DNA of 64,000 nucleotides from Alphaproteobacteria bacterium SS10 (GTDB taxonomy: Bacteria; Pseudomonadota; Alphaproteobacteria; TMED2), in the NCBI GenBank assembly GCA_019192455.1, contig JAHCML010000003.1:578261-642260 (forward strand), written 5' to 3'. The notes under the pieces were generated by a model that made no database searches, was not told where the DNA came from, and was given only the letters and a program-made list of their open reading frames with translations. Positions 55,059 through 63,604 of the stretch are shown here, piece after piece (the first letter of the stretch is position 1; each line of letters opens with the position of its first letter). The translations under genes and the position numbers were made by a program.

Positions 55059-55374
55059 CGCCTAAAATCAGCGACTTACCAAGACTTTCGAGTAATAATT
55101 CAGAATAGAATCGCGCTGGGTTTCCGGCGCGTAATGCTGTTTTGCGGCTGCCTACTATAGTTCAAGCATTGTCCCGGGTGCCTTCATCTAGGCGTCCAGC
55201 CTCATTGTATAAAGTTTTATCTATTCAGTATAGTTGGTTGACGATCAAGCATCATTGAAATTTATGACTAGCTTTTGAAAAATTTAAATTTCACAAATTT
55301 TAAAAAATAGTGTTTTTGCTTTCGCATACACAATTTATATTAAAATTATACAAAGCGAACGGATGGGGATTTCG
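55059..55374. other. AT-rich intergenic region, probable promoter of the following gene
   Basis: About 316 bp without a gene. From about 55190 the base composition turns sharply AT-rich (runs such as AAATTTAAATTTC and TTTTAAAAAAT at 55278-55308), unlike the GC-rich flanks. A promoter-like TTGCTT at 55316 and an AT-rich -10 region near 55340 precede the gene at 55375. No tRNA or other RNA visible. Confidence 0.45.
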
Positions 55375-55902
55375 ATGAAGCCTTTGCAGTTTCTAAATCG
55401 AATGTTGGGGAACGAAGACGGTCAAACTGGTCCACAGGGGACAGAGAATAAGGGTGGCACCGTGCTGCCAAGTGGCCCGGAAGGTAATCAGAACGGTAAA
55501 TGGTTCAGCTATGAGCGGCGCGAGGCTGGGGGCCAGCTGCTGAAGACGATCCAGAATGTTGGCTCAATCGCTGGTAAGGCAGCCACCTTAGGGCTGGCCC
55601 TGACCACCACAGCCACTGGCCGCCCCCAGATGGACGGTGCGCAACTGACCGGCACGCCTGAGAGCCAGGGCATTCCAAAGATTGGCAGCTACTCAAAATC
55701 CAAGGGTGAGAAGCGGATGGGCGATGTTGATTTGAGCCCTGAGCAGCCGACCGCAGATGGCGGTGGTTTTGAGCCTGACTACAGCGCCCAGATGGCTGAG
55801 CTTGGCCTGACCCGTGAGAGTGTGCGTGAGCACCTGGCACGCAGCCGCGCTGCCACGGCAGACCTGCGCGGTCCTGACACCACGCCACGGCCACAGATCT
55901 AA
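55375..55902 (+). CDS. Polar protein of unknown function
   Basis: A 175-residue, Gly-, Thr- and Gln-rich soluble protein (MKPLQFLNRMLGNEDG at the N-terminus; a helix LLKTIQNVGSIAGKAATLG; a C-terminal ELGLTRESVREHLARSRAAT). The ATG at 55375 is preceded by GGGGA; a second ATG at 55363 would add four residues. It is monocistronic, with its own AT-rich promoter region and a strong intrinsic terminator. No family recognised. Confidence 0.6.
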   Translation: MKPLQFLNRMLGNEDGQTGPQGTENKGGTVLPSGPEGNQNGKWFSYERREAGGQLLKTIQNVGSIAGKAATLGLALTTTATGRPQMDGAQLTGTPESQGIPKIGSYSKSKGEKRMGDVDLSPEQPTADGGGFEPDYSAQMAELGLTRESVREHLARSRAATADLRGPDTTPRPQI

Positions 55903-55925
55903 GCCGATCAATGAATTAATTTACC

Positions 55926-55954
55926 CGGCGGTGGGGTTTCCCTACCGCCGTTTT
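55926..55954 (+). terminator. Intrinsic terminator
   Basis: CGGCGGTGGGG (55926-55936) pairs with CCCTACCGCCG (55940-55950), an 11-bp stem with one G-T pair and a TTT loop, followed by TTTT. It terminates the gene at 55375-55902. Confidence 0.88.
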
Positions 55955-55978
55955 CTATACCCGCTTACAGGCCCCTAT

Positions 55979-56419
55979 CTAGGCGCGCTGGTAGCGGATG
56001 AAGGAGGTGCGCTTGGCCACCTGGTCGTATAGCGAGCGGGCCGGGGCGTTGAATTCCTGGGTGGTCCAATAAACCCGTGCGACATCTCCACGGGCATCGG
56101 CGATCTTATAGACGCCCTCGATCAGCGCCTTGGCCGTGCCGGTGCCCCGCGCCTCATTGGCGACGAAGAGGTCTTCAAGATAGCAATAGACGCCATCGGT
56201 CCAGGTGGAGGGGTGGAAGATGACATGGGCGAAGCCGATTGGCTTATCCTCTTCATCCACCGCGACGAGGCCGAAGAACCCTTCCTTCTGCTCAACCATA
56301 TTGTTGAAGTTCAGGCGGCTGACATGGTGCGGGACATCCGCACGGTAGAAATCGTTATAGCCGCGCCAGAGCACGTGCCAGTCGTCGAAATCATCCTTCT
56401 TTAGGGTTCTGATCTTCAT
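55979..56419 (-). CDS. GNAT-family N-acetyltransferase
   Basis: A 146-residue acetyltransferase. The N-terminal IRTLKKDDFDDWHVLWRGYN, the acetyl-CoA loop VANEARGTGTAKALIEGVYK and the C-terminal WTTQEFNAPARSLYDQVAKR fit the superfamily. Substrate unknown. It overlaps the upstream glycerate kinase gene by four bases (ATGA), so the two are co-translated. Confidence 0.85.
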   Translation of the reverse strand: MKIRTLKKDDFDDWHVLWRGYNDFYRADVPHHVSRLNFNNMVEQKEGFFGLVAVDEEDKPIGFAHVIFHPSTWTDGVYCYLEDLFVANEARGTGTAKALIEGVYKIADARGDVARVYWTTQEFNAPARSLYDQVAKRTSFIRYQRA

Positions 56420-57714
56420 GGCTCTAAGGGCTCCACAAGAATGGCGCGAAAGTCGTTCACATTGGTCAGGGTCGGGCCGGTCATCACCAGATCACCGATC
56501 TCTTTAAACAGGCCATGGCTATCATTGCCGCGAAGCACGGCGACAGCATCAAAACCAGCCGCCTTTGACCGTTCCAGACTATCCGGGGTAACGCGGGCGC
56601 CGGCATTATCCTCTGACCCATCAATCCCGTCGGTATCGCAGGCAATGCCGTGGATGTTCGCCTGGCCGGCCAGGTCGATGGCGAGGGCCAGGCAGAACTC
56701 GGCATTCCGACCGCCACGGCCATTACCTTGGACGGTCACCGTGGTCTCACCACCGCTGAGCAGGATGGCCGGCGCCTTGCCCGGTTGGCCATGGCGTTGG
56801 ATTTGCTTGGCGATGGCGCTGTGCACCTTGGCGACCTCACGGGATTCCCCCTCAATCGCATCGCCGAGAATAATCGGTGTGTAGCCGAGCGCCGTGGCCT
56901 TCTCGGCCGCCGCTTCTAGGGCCATCTGCGGGGTGGCGATCATGATCACCTGATCCTTGGCAAAGGCTGGATCGCCCGGTTTTGGTGTTTCGGGGGCGGC
57001 CTGGTTTAGCCACTCGTCGACAGCGGGCGGCAGGGCGATGTCATACTCTTCAAGGATCGCCCGCGCCTCGGCAAAGCTGGTGGGGTCCGTCACCGTGGGG
57101 CCGGAGGCAATGGTTTCAGGATCATCGCCCGGCACATCAGAGATCAGCAGGGTAACCACCCGCGCCGGATGGGCGGCGGCGGCTAGCTGCCCGCCCTTAA
57201 TCGCTGAGAGATGCTTACGCACCGCATTCATCTGTCCGATCGTGGCACCGGAACGGAGGAGGTCCGCCGTCACCGCCTGCTTATGCTCAAGCTTCAGCCC
57301 GGGGGCGGGTAGGCTTAACAATGCCGAGCCGCCGCCCGAGATAAGGCAGAGCATGACGTCATTCTCGCTAAGCTCATCCGCCAGCGCCTTAATACGCGTC
57401 GCGGCTTTCAGGCCCGCCTGATCCGGGACCGGGTGCGAGGCCTCAACAATCTCAATCTGCTGACAGGGGACGGCGTGGCCGTAGCGGGTGACAACGAGGC
57501 CGGACAGCCGCTCCAGCAGGCCATTATCCTTGGCCCAGCTTTCCACCGCGGCGGCCATGGCGGCCGATGCCTTACCGGCACCGGTCACGACAATACGCCC
57601 CGTTACCTGATCCAGGTTCAGCCGGTCCAGTGCGGGGGCGGTAATCTTCTCTGGCAGGCAGGCATCAAGCGCGGCCTGAAACACTTGGTTCAGGACCGTT
57701 TGCGGATCACTCAT
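56416..57714 (-). CDS. gck: Glycerate 2-kinase (MOFRL family)
   Basis: A 432-residue cytoplasmic kinase of the MOFRL family that phosphorylates D-glycerate, feeding serine-cycle, glyoxylate or hydroxypyruvate metabolism into glycolysis. Segments include VTGAGKASAAMAAAVESWAK near the N-terminus, CLISGGGSALLSLPAPGL, VRKHLSAIKGGQLAAAAHPA, LLISDVPGDDPETIASGPT and the C-terminal MOFRL block ILLSGGETTVTVQGNGRGGR. I chose the ATG at 57714; 57759 is in frame but adds no family sequence. The older name hydroxypyruvate reductase TtuD is a possible alternative label. Confidence 0.88.
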   Translation of the reverse strand: MSDPQTVLNQVFQAALDACLPEKITAPALDRLNLDQVTGRIVVTGAGKASAAMAAAVESWAKDNGLLERLSGLVVTRYGHAVPCQQIEIVEASHPVPDQAGLKAATRIKALADELSENDVMLCLISGGGSALLSLPAPGLKLEHKQAVTADLLRSGATIGQMNAVRKHLSAIKGGQLAAAAHPARVVTLLISDVPGDDPETIASGPTVTDPTSFAEARAILEEYDIALPPAVDEWLNQAAPETPKPGDPAFAKDQVIMIATPQMALEAAAEKATALGYTPIILGDAIEGESREVAKVHSAIAKQIQRHGQPGKAPAILLSGGETTVTVQGNGRGGRNAEFCLALAIDLAGQANIHGIACDTDGIDGSEDNAGARVTPDSLERSKAAGFDAVAVLRGNDSHGLFKEIGDLVMTGPTLTNVNDFRAILVEPLEP

Positions 57715-57783
57715 GATCAAATGGCTCGTTTGGTAGGGATCGGCATAACGGCCAAACACGGCCAGAAGTAAAAGGTAGCTGTG

Positions 57784-58323
57784 CTACCGGTTCTTACGGA
57801 ACTGATCGAGTGAGACGACCTCACCGGTCTTCTCTTCATCATCCTCATCACCTTCGCCCTCAGCGGCGGGGGCGTCGGGATCAATCTCAACCGGCTCGCC
57901 CATATCGTCCACGGCGACAGGGCCAGTGGGTAGGGCATCGCCATCGGCATCATCCTCGTCATCCTGATCCAGCCCCTGGAATTGCAGGGCGAAGTTCACG
58001 GATGGGTCGGCGAAGACGGTGATCGCCTCAAACGGGATCACCAGACGCTCTGGCACATTGTTAAAGGTGAGGGTGACGGCAAATTGGCTGTCCGTCACTT
58101 CAAGCCCATAGAACTGGTATTGCAGGACGATGGTCATTTCGGCCGGGTAGCGTTTGCGCAGATATTCCGGCACCTCAACCTCGGCATCGCCGGTGCGGAA
58201 GGTGACATAGAAATGCTGTTCGCCTGCTAACCCATCCTCGCCGACATTCTCAAGAATCTGGCGCACGACACCGCGCAGCGCGGATTCAACTAAAACATCG
58301 TAGCGGACGTCGCTTTCCGACAT
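57784..58323 (-). CDS. sspB: ClpXP adaptor SspB (alpha type)
   Basis: A 179-residue adaptor that tethers ssrA-tagged proteins to the ClpXP protease. The folded domain is unmistakable: RYDVLVESALRGVVRQILEN, EQHFYVTFRT, LRKRYPAEMTIVLQYQF, and FNNVPERLVIPFEAITVFAD. A long acidic linker follows (DQDDEDDADGDAL, EGEGDEDDEEK), then a C-terminal ClpX-docking-like tail VVSLDQFRKNR. The ATG at 58323 is chosen; a TTG at 58335 is in frame. It lies directly downstream of ssrA on the same strand, which encodes its ligand. Confidence 0.95.
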   Translation of the reverse strand: MSESDVRYDVLVESALRGVVRQILENVGEDGLAGEQHFYVTFRTGDAEVEVPEYLRKRYPAEMTIVLQYQFYGLEVTDSQFAVTLTFNNVPERLVIPFEAITVFADPSVNFALQFQGLDQDDEDDADGDALPTGPVAVDDMGEPVEIDPDAPAAEGEGDEDDEEKTGEVVSLDQFRKNR

Positions 58324-58549
58324 AGATCGGCCCAATCATTCACCGGTTCTGGCGTTCAAAGCGGCACAACGCAGCCCCAAACGTCTGAGTTACCATCCAC
58401 ATTAACGGATGGATCAGCGAACACAACAACGTTTCGCGCCGCTGAACTGTCGGTTTGTGGATGCGGTGGGCGTTCGGCCACGGCCTACAATCGCAGGGCT
58501 GGCCCAGCGTGCGGTGCAGCATCGGATATGCGCCATGATCGGATTGTGC

Positions 58550-58956
58550 AGGGGTAAGTGGGGGCCTTCTGTTGCTAGGCGGCCCCCGGTCCCCACCCTA
58601 ATCAGCAACGACTAGGGAATTTAATTTCAACGTTACGCGCTGCCTTAGGCTGCGAGTGCGGTTGGAGCTGCATAATTATCGTTTGCAACTATAATAGGGC
58701 CCGATAACGGCGGTACCATGCCGGGAACAAACGTCATCTTTACTGCGCGTGTCGATCCTGTTTCGCCCCCATGCCGTCAAGCGACGGCGGGCATGCTTTT
58801 TTACGAGCTTCCCTCTGCCACTTGGCGGAACCTAAGGACCATGCACTCAAGAATGAGCCACCTGGGCCTAAGGTTGGTGGAGGCGCCGGGTACTGCCCCC
58901 GGGTCCACTACGCCTATTCCATGCCGCGTTTAGCGCCATAGCCGGACAAGCCGGCA
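58550..58956 (-). ncRNA. ssrA: Circularly permuted two-piece tmRNA
   Basis: Rescues stalled ribosomes and tags nascent chains. Reading down the minus strand, the acceptor piece comes first: a 5-bp T-arm-like stem CCGGG/CCCGG with a 7-nt loop GGCAGTA, then the acceptor half CGCCTCC-ACCA ending at 58875. An intervening segment follows, then the coding piece beginning GGGGGCGAAAC at 58770. GGGGGCG and CGCCTCC form the 7-bp acceptor stem with the G3-U70 pair that identifies alanine. The tag reading frame occupies 58686-58648 and encodes ANDNYAAPTALAA, followed by TAA (58647-58645). Outer ends are approximate. Confidence 0.93.
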
Positions 58957-58962
58957 CCCATG

Positions 58963-58990
58963 AATATAAGCGATTGCGATCCCGGTTCAA
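58963..58990 (-). promoter_or_regulatory. Probable promoter of ssrA
   Basis: On the minus strand TTGAAC (58990-58985), a 16-bp spacer and TATATT (58968-58963) form a good housekeeping -35/-10 pair, placing transcription start near 58956, just upstream of the acceptor piece of the tmRNA. Assignment is by match and position only. Confidence 0.55.
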
Positions 58991-59264
58991 AGGGTAGAGC
59001 GGGAAAGCGGCTGATTCCCGAATCGATCGGCCGACTCCGCCACATTTTCGCCCGCCAGCCCAGTCTTTCCGCCGGGCCGTGTCTCCACGCTCAAATCCGG
59101 CTATGCCCGTAAGGGGCTGATTCTGTTTAGGCCGTCCCCGCTATCCCGCGTTATCCACAGATCGGGCGGTAGGATGATGGCGCCGCACCCCCTATGCTCC
59201 GCCCCAACACGCACACACGCGATCATCAGATAACCGACCCAGCCGAAGAAGGGGCAGCCTCATC

Positions 59265-60251
59265 ATGTCTGAAACCATGGATAAGCAGCCAGCGGACCAG
59301 CAACCAATGACGAAAGACCGTTTCACCGCCGAGCAGCGCGCGGAGATCGATGAGCAAAAGGCCCAGCGCTTTGACACCCGCCGTGCCACCGTGCCGGCGC
59401 TGGAGGAAACCCTGTATGAGCCGATCCCGGTTCTGGATCACGGCTTCGTCCGGGTCATCGACTATATGGGTGATGACAGCGCCATCGTGCAGGCGGCCCG
59501 CGTCTCCTACGGTAAGGGCACCAAGAAGGTCTCCACCGATGCTGGCCTGATCAAATATCTGATGCGGCACTGGCACTCGACCCCGTTTGAGATGTGCGAG
59601 ATCAAATTCCACATCAAGCTGCCGATCTTTATCGCCCGGCAGTGGATCCGCCACCGCACCGCCAATGTGAATGAGTATTCGGCCCGCTACTCCGTCCTCG
59701 ACCGTGAATTCTATATCCCGGCGCAGGATCAGCTGGCCGCCCAGTCGCTCACCAACCGTCAGGGCCGGGATGGTGAGGCCGTCCTCCAGGGTGAGGAGGC
59801 CGAGCGTGTGCTCAACATCCTCCGCGATGATGCCTATCGCACCTACTCCAATTATGAGGAGCTGTTGAACGAGGATGCGGATGGCAATGTGCTGGATGAG
59901 GAACGCACCGGCCTGGCGCGTGAGCTGGCCCGGATGAACCTAACCCTCAACACCTATACCCAATGGTATTGGAAGACCGACCTACACAATCTGATGCACT
60001 TCCTGCGCCTACGCGCCGACGCCCACGCCCAATACGAGATCCGCGTCTATGCCGAGGCCATGACCGAGGTCTTGCGTAACTGGGTACCGTTGACGCATGC
60101 TGCCTATGAAGAGTATCGCGAGGGCGCCGTCCACCTCTCCAAATCCGGCCTCGATGTGGTCAAGCGCAAGCTAGCCGGTGAAGAGGTCACGCAGGAGAAT
60201 AGTGGCCTGAGTGCTCGCGAGTGGCGAGAGCTTATGGAGACGTTGGGTTGA
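59265..60251 (+). CDS. thyX: Flavin-dependent thymidylate synthase ThyX
   Basis: Makes dTMP from dUMP with FAD, NADPH and methylene-tetrahydrofolate. The 328-residue product has the ThyX motif [15 protein letters not shown] (RHRx7SxR), the flanking [20 protein letters not shown] and a C-terminal half with [20 protein letters not shown] and [16 protein letters not shown]. The first ~40 residues are a polar extension. It diverges from ssrA-sspB across about 270 bp. Confidence 0.95.
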   Translation: MSETMDKQPADQQPMTKDRFTAEQRAEIDEQKAQRFDTRRATVPALEETLYEPIPVLDHGFVRVIDYMGDDSAIVQAARVSYGKGTKKVSTDAGLIKYLMRHWHSTPFEMCEIKFHIKLPIFIARQWIRHRTANVNEYSARYSVLDREFYIPAQDQLAAQSLTNRQGRDGEAVLQGEEAERVLNILRDDAYRTYSNYEELLNEDADGNVLDEERTGLARELARMNLTLNTYTQWYWKTDLHNLMHFLRLRADAHAQYEIRVYAEAMTEVLRNWVPLTHAAYEEYREGAVHLSKSGLDVVKRKLAGEEVTQENSGLSAREWRELMETLG

Positions 60252-60369
60252 TTAAACACCTGTCTGGCAGAGGCGAGAGCTGGGAGGGCGGCATTACTCC
60301 GCCCAGTAATTTGTTTGTGTAGCCAGTTAAGCCCAAGTTTTTACTTAGCATAAAATATTATGGCAAAAC

Positions 60370-60417
60370 CCCTCCGGTCTGGATTAAATTAGAGGTTTCT
60401 AATCCAGGTTTGGGGGG
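60370..60417 (+). promoter_or_regulatory. Hairpin sequestering the ribosome binding site of the following gene
   Basis: An inner stem CTGGATTA (60379-60386) / TAATCCAG (60400-60407) is extended outward by CCCTCC (60370-60375) pairing with GGGGGG (60412-60417), which is the ribosome binding site of the ATG at 60425. The translation signal would thus be hidden in the RNA unless the stem is opened, for example by temperature, a protein or an antisense RNA. Confidence 0.55.
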
Positions 60418-60424
60418 CTTTGTT

Positions 60425-61480
60425 ATGAAAAGAAGCATATTAGCCGTTGTTCTGTTTTCACTGCCAGCTGTTGCCAACGCTCAGCAGTCCGTTTGCGGTG
60501 ATGTCTACCGGAATGCTGTCAGAGATGTTCAGATTGAGGCGAACTCTTCTTCAATCTGGAACTCAATTTTTGACGATAACTGCAAGTCATCGGGGCAGCT
60601 GAAAACACGAGACAGTTATGCTGGCCTTGATGTTGTGGTTAAGAGTCTACCGCTTTCCTTCTCTGGTGGAGCCACTGAGACTAAGACACGACTGGAAAGT
60701 TTCTGTCGAAGTTATCAATCCGAGCGTTATTCCAACAACGAGAGCTCAAGTTTTTCAAATTCAGTCGTAACTACTGCACTTGAAAGCCTAAATAAATGTA
60801 TAGCTCTTGAGAGTAAAAATATATTTGTTAATCATGCTGCGCTCCAGACAAGATCTTCATTTAATGTCAACTTTACTGCTTAAGCAGATTTGCGTCTTCA
60901 GGGGGTTCTTGTCGATGACGGGATGACCTGTACGGTCAAAGATCCTTCGGGCAATCAGGTTCCAGCCCATACCAATCTTGAGTTCACTTATTCGGAAAGC
61001 TTTTCAGCTTTTTGTGGACGCGAGTCCGTAGTTAGTAACGGTAGTGAATACTTTCCATCTACGGGTGTGAGTTTTGAGTTTAACCGAGGAACTTACACAA
61101 TGAAGTATCCCAGAGAGTCTCGTATGTCTTTGGAGTATGCGTCTGACCTTGAAGCTCAGCTTGAGAGCATCAGAAACTCTATGAAATCAATGGAAAGTGA
61201 GCTTAATAATCAGGCGAAATCAATTGCTGGCGAGCAAAAAAGTCGAGTAGACAGCGTAGCTATACTGCGAAGCAGTATTCGTGCTCAGGTTTATCCCGTA
61301 CAGACTGGTGAAAGAGCATTAGATCGCCGGAACTTTCTGCATGTTGGTTGCGGTACGACAATTGAAGATTGGTCTAGACGCAAATGCGGGCGGCGTGCCT
61401 TTACGATTTCTAAGACGCATCAACATGGCGGCAATAAGTGTGGCTACTCTTATTACTTTGTGACATGTACCCAAAGATAA
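60425..61480 (+). pseudogene. Secreted cysteine-containing protein interrupted by an in-frame stop
   Basis: An exported protein split by one stop codon. The first segment (152 residues) has a signal peptide (MKRSILAVVLFSLPAVANA) and a mature start QQSVCGDVYRNAVRDVQIEA, and stops at TAA 60881-60883. The same reading frame then continues for 198 more codons to TAA at 61480, with sequence of the same character (MTCTVKDPSGNQVPAHTNLE, EDWSRRKCGRRAFTISKTHQ). Composition and codon use are clearly lower in GC than the neighbours, a sign of acquisition. The stop may be a nonsense mutation (pseudogene), read-through or a sequencing error. Family resembles unnamed secreted proteins known from other bacteria. 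Confidence 0.75.
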
Positions 61481-61533
61481 GACCTCTCAATTGAGCAAGA
61501 GTTTTTCAGACTCTAGCAGGCTCGACTGGTTTA

Positions 61534-62436
61534 TTGAGTTTGAATCTCCTCCGCCTAATCACCATCGTCTTCACCGCTGTCACGCTGATCGTTATTGGCG
61601 ATACAGCAGGGAAGTTGTTGGGGCAGGCTGGGGTTGAGCCTTTTGTGGTGGCCTGGTCGCGCTTTGCCATTGGCGTTTTGTTGGTCCTGCCGTTTTGTGG
61701 GCTGACCCGGGCCGATCTGCCCAGCTTTAAGGATTGGCGGGTGGTGTTTCGGGGCGCGCTGATCACCGCCGCCATCTGCTGTATCCTCACCGCGCTGACG
61801 ACCGAGCCGATTGCCAATGTATTTGGCGCCTTCTTTATCGGACCGGTTATCTCCTACATCCTGGCGATCCTGTTTCTGGGTGAGCGGCCATCTGGGCGAC
61901 GCAGTGTGATGCTGGCCGTTGGGTTCCTCGGCGTCATGCTGGTGGTCAAGCCCGGCTTTGGTGCCTCCATCGGCATGGTCTTCGCGCTTGCCGCCGGGTG
62001 TTTGCACGGCACCTATCTGGTCATGACCCGGGTGACGGCGACCAGCATCCGCCCGCGCTTCCTGCTGTTCTCCCAGCTCGCCATTGGGGCGGTAGTGTTG
62101 ACGCCGATTGGTGTCAGCCTGCCCATGCCGTTTCCGGTGCTAGAACCGGATTGGTATTTGGCCTGGCTGATTGTGTTGAGCGCGCTGGGCTCCGCCCTCG
62201 GCAATTACATGCTGGTGATCGCCAATAAACAGGCCGAGGCCAGCCTGATCGCGCCCCTGATCTACACCAAGCTGATCTCGGCCACCGTGCTCGGCATCAT
62301 CGTCTTCGGCGATTGGCCGGATCTGATCGCCTTGGCTGGCCTCATCCTCATCCTGACCTCCGGCATCGGGTCGTTGTTCTTTAGTCAGACGAAGCCTGCT
62401 GCGGCCCAGGCGGGCGGCGCCGCGACAGGGCGTTGA
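61534..62436 (+). CDS. EamA/DMT-superfamily transporter
   Basis: A 300-residue membrane protein with ten predicted hydrophobic helices in two EamA repeats (for example GVEPFVVAWSRFAIGVLLVL, FFIGPVISYILAILFLGERP, LAAGCLHGTYLVMTRVTATS, ASLIAPLIYTKLISATVLGI and IALAGLILILTSGIGSLFFS). It exports or imports an unidentified metabolite. The start is a TTG at 61534 with only a weak ribosome binding site; 61540 is another possibility. Confidence 0.85.
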   Translation: MSLNLLRLITIVFTAVTLIVIGDTAGKLLGQAGVEPFVVAWSRFAIGVLLVLPFCGLTRADLPSFKDWRVVFRGALITAAICCILTALTTEPIANVFGAFFIGPVISYILAILFLGERPSGRRSVMLAVGFLGVMLVVKPGFGASIGMVFALAAGCLHGTYLVMTRVTATSIRPRFLLFSQLAIGAVVLTPIGVSLPMPFPVLEPDWYLAWLIVLSALGSALGNYMLVIANKQAEASLIAPLIYTKLISATVLGIIVFGDWPDLIALAGLILILTSGIGSLFFSQTKPAAAQAGGAATGR

Positions 62437-62608
62437 TATCCACACGAATGAATACCGCTCTTCCTGCTTTCTAAAGACAGGCGTAGACCCCGCGTTTGAG
62501 ATGCTGCATACGCAACTTTTTTAAACGGGCCGCCCTTGAGCACCCCGGCAGGAAATGACCGGCGGGCGGGTAGATCCAGTGCAGGGAATAAGGGCAGGGA
62601 ACAACGCC

Positions 62609-63427
62609 ATGACAGATCCACGCGCCAGCAACACCAAAGACCTCGGCACCTTAGAACTGGTGAAGCCACATGAAGGCCCGGTTCGCGCAACCCTCCATGA
62701 TGGTGAGGCGCCAGCCTATACCGGCCATTATGAGCGGCTGCTGCTCGGCGTGGGCCAGGCGCGCGACGGTTCCCTCTCTGTCACCTCGGTTGAGAAGCAG
62801 GGGATGAGCCTGCAAGACGGGCTGATCACCGCTGTCGTTTACTGCCAGAGTTTGAGCATGGACCCGGCCAAGATGCAGGGGCCAGGCGGTCAGCTTGAAA
62901 AGGGGGAGATGTTCGGTGTTGAGTTTACCGCCGGTGGTCCCCTGCAAGGCAAAGTGGTCAGCACCTTTGGTTATGACAATGGTGATGTAATGGCCGCCTT
63001 GGACGGGGTTGAGGCCGCCATTGCCGCCAAGACGGGCAGGGCAAAGCCAACCATCGGTGGTGATGAACAACGCATGGCCGGCCGCCTGGGCAGTGGCACC
63101 TTCACCTCCATGACCGATGATATGGCGATTACCCATGCGGGGATTAAGGCGGCCGCCGAGCTACCTGAGGCCGATCGCCCCGCCGATATTGAAGAGATCA
63201 AAACCCGCTGGACGCGCCTAAAGCAAAGCTCCGTTGGTGTTGGCATGCATGAGGCCAACCCAAGCAAGGCTGCCGACCCGCTCAACACCCCGCACCGTGA
63301 GGCGGTGAACGCGAAGGCGTTGGAATGGTCCGGTTTCCGCCGTGAGCTAAAGCGTGCCGGCATCGTGACCGAAGCAACCGTGGCCGCCGTCGCCACCAAA
63401 ACCGCCGAGCGCCGCGCCACGATGTAA
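62609..63427 (+). CDS. Unknown protein, first of a tandem paralogous pair
   Basis: A 272-residue soluble protein, no signal peptide. The beta-strand-like blocks RLLLGVGQARDGSLSVTSVE and GVEFTAGGPLQGKVVSTFGY recur in the next gene. An acidic middle (TDDMAITHAGIKAAAELPEA) and a basic C-terminus (RRELKRAGIVTEATVAAVAT) complete it. The ATG at 62609 follows GGGCAGGGAA; an upstream in-frame start at 62555 is less likely. No family recognised. Confidence 0.65.
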   Translation: MTDPRASNTKDLGTLELVKPHEGPVRATLHDGEAPAYTGHYERLLLGVGQARDGSLSVTSVEKQGMSLQDGLITAVVYCQSLSMDPAKMQGPGGQLEKGEMFGVEFTAGGPLQGKVVSTFGYDNGDVMAALDGVEAAIAAKTGRAKPTIGGDEQRMAGRLGSGTFTSMTDDMAITHAGIKAAAELPEADRPADIEEIKTRWTRLKQSSVGVGMHEANPSKAADPLNTPHREAVNAKALEWSGFRRELKRAGIVTEATVAAVATKTAERRATM

Positions 63428-63604
63428 GGCGGGCTGACCGGGGCGTACTCTGATGCCTGCTAAAAGCGTGCTTAGGCCGCGTTCCCACAGTCTGTGACCT
63501 GCATCGCCGGTTAAGTGTTTCCCGCTTTCGGCGGCTTGGGGTCTAGTCCGATCCGAACCTCCTCTCCCCCGGTCAGTAATGGCCTGTAAGGTTTGTGACG
63601 CGAC

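Noticed and set aside
23807..55145. Shared string CGTAATGCTGTTT at about 23808 and 55130 as a dispersed repeat
   Set aside because: Thirteen matching bases are expected by chance many times in a 64-kb window, and the flanks do not agree.
58985..59080. tRNA-like fragment next to ssrA
   Set aside because: Some tRNA-like bits (GGTTCAAAGGG, GACTCCGCCA) occur, but no cloverleaf can be folded and there is no valid T-arm.
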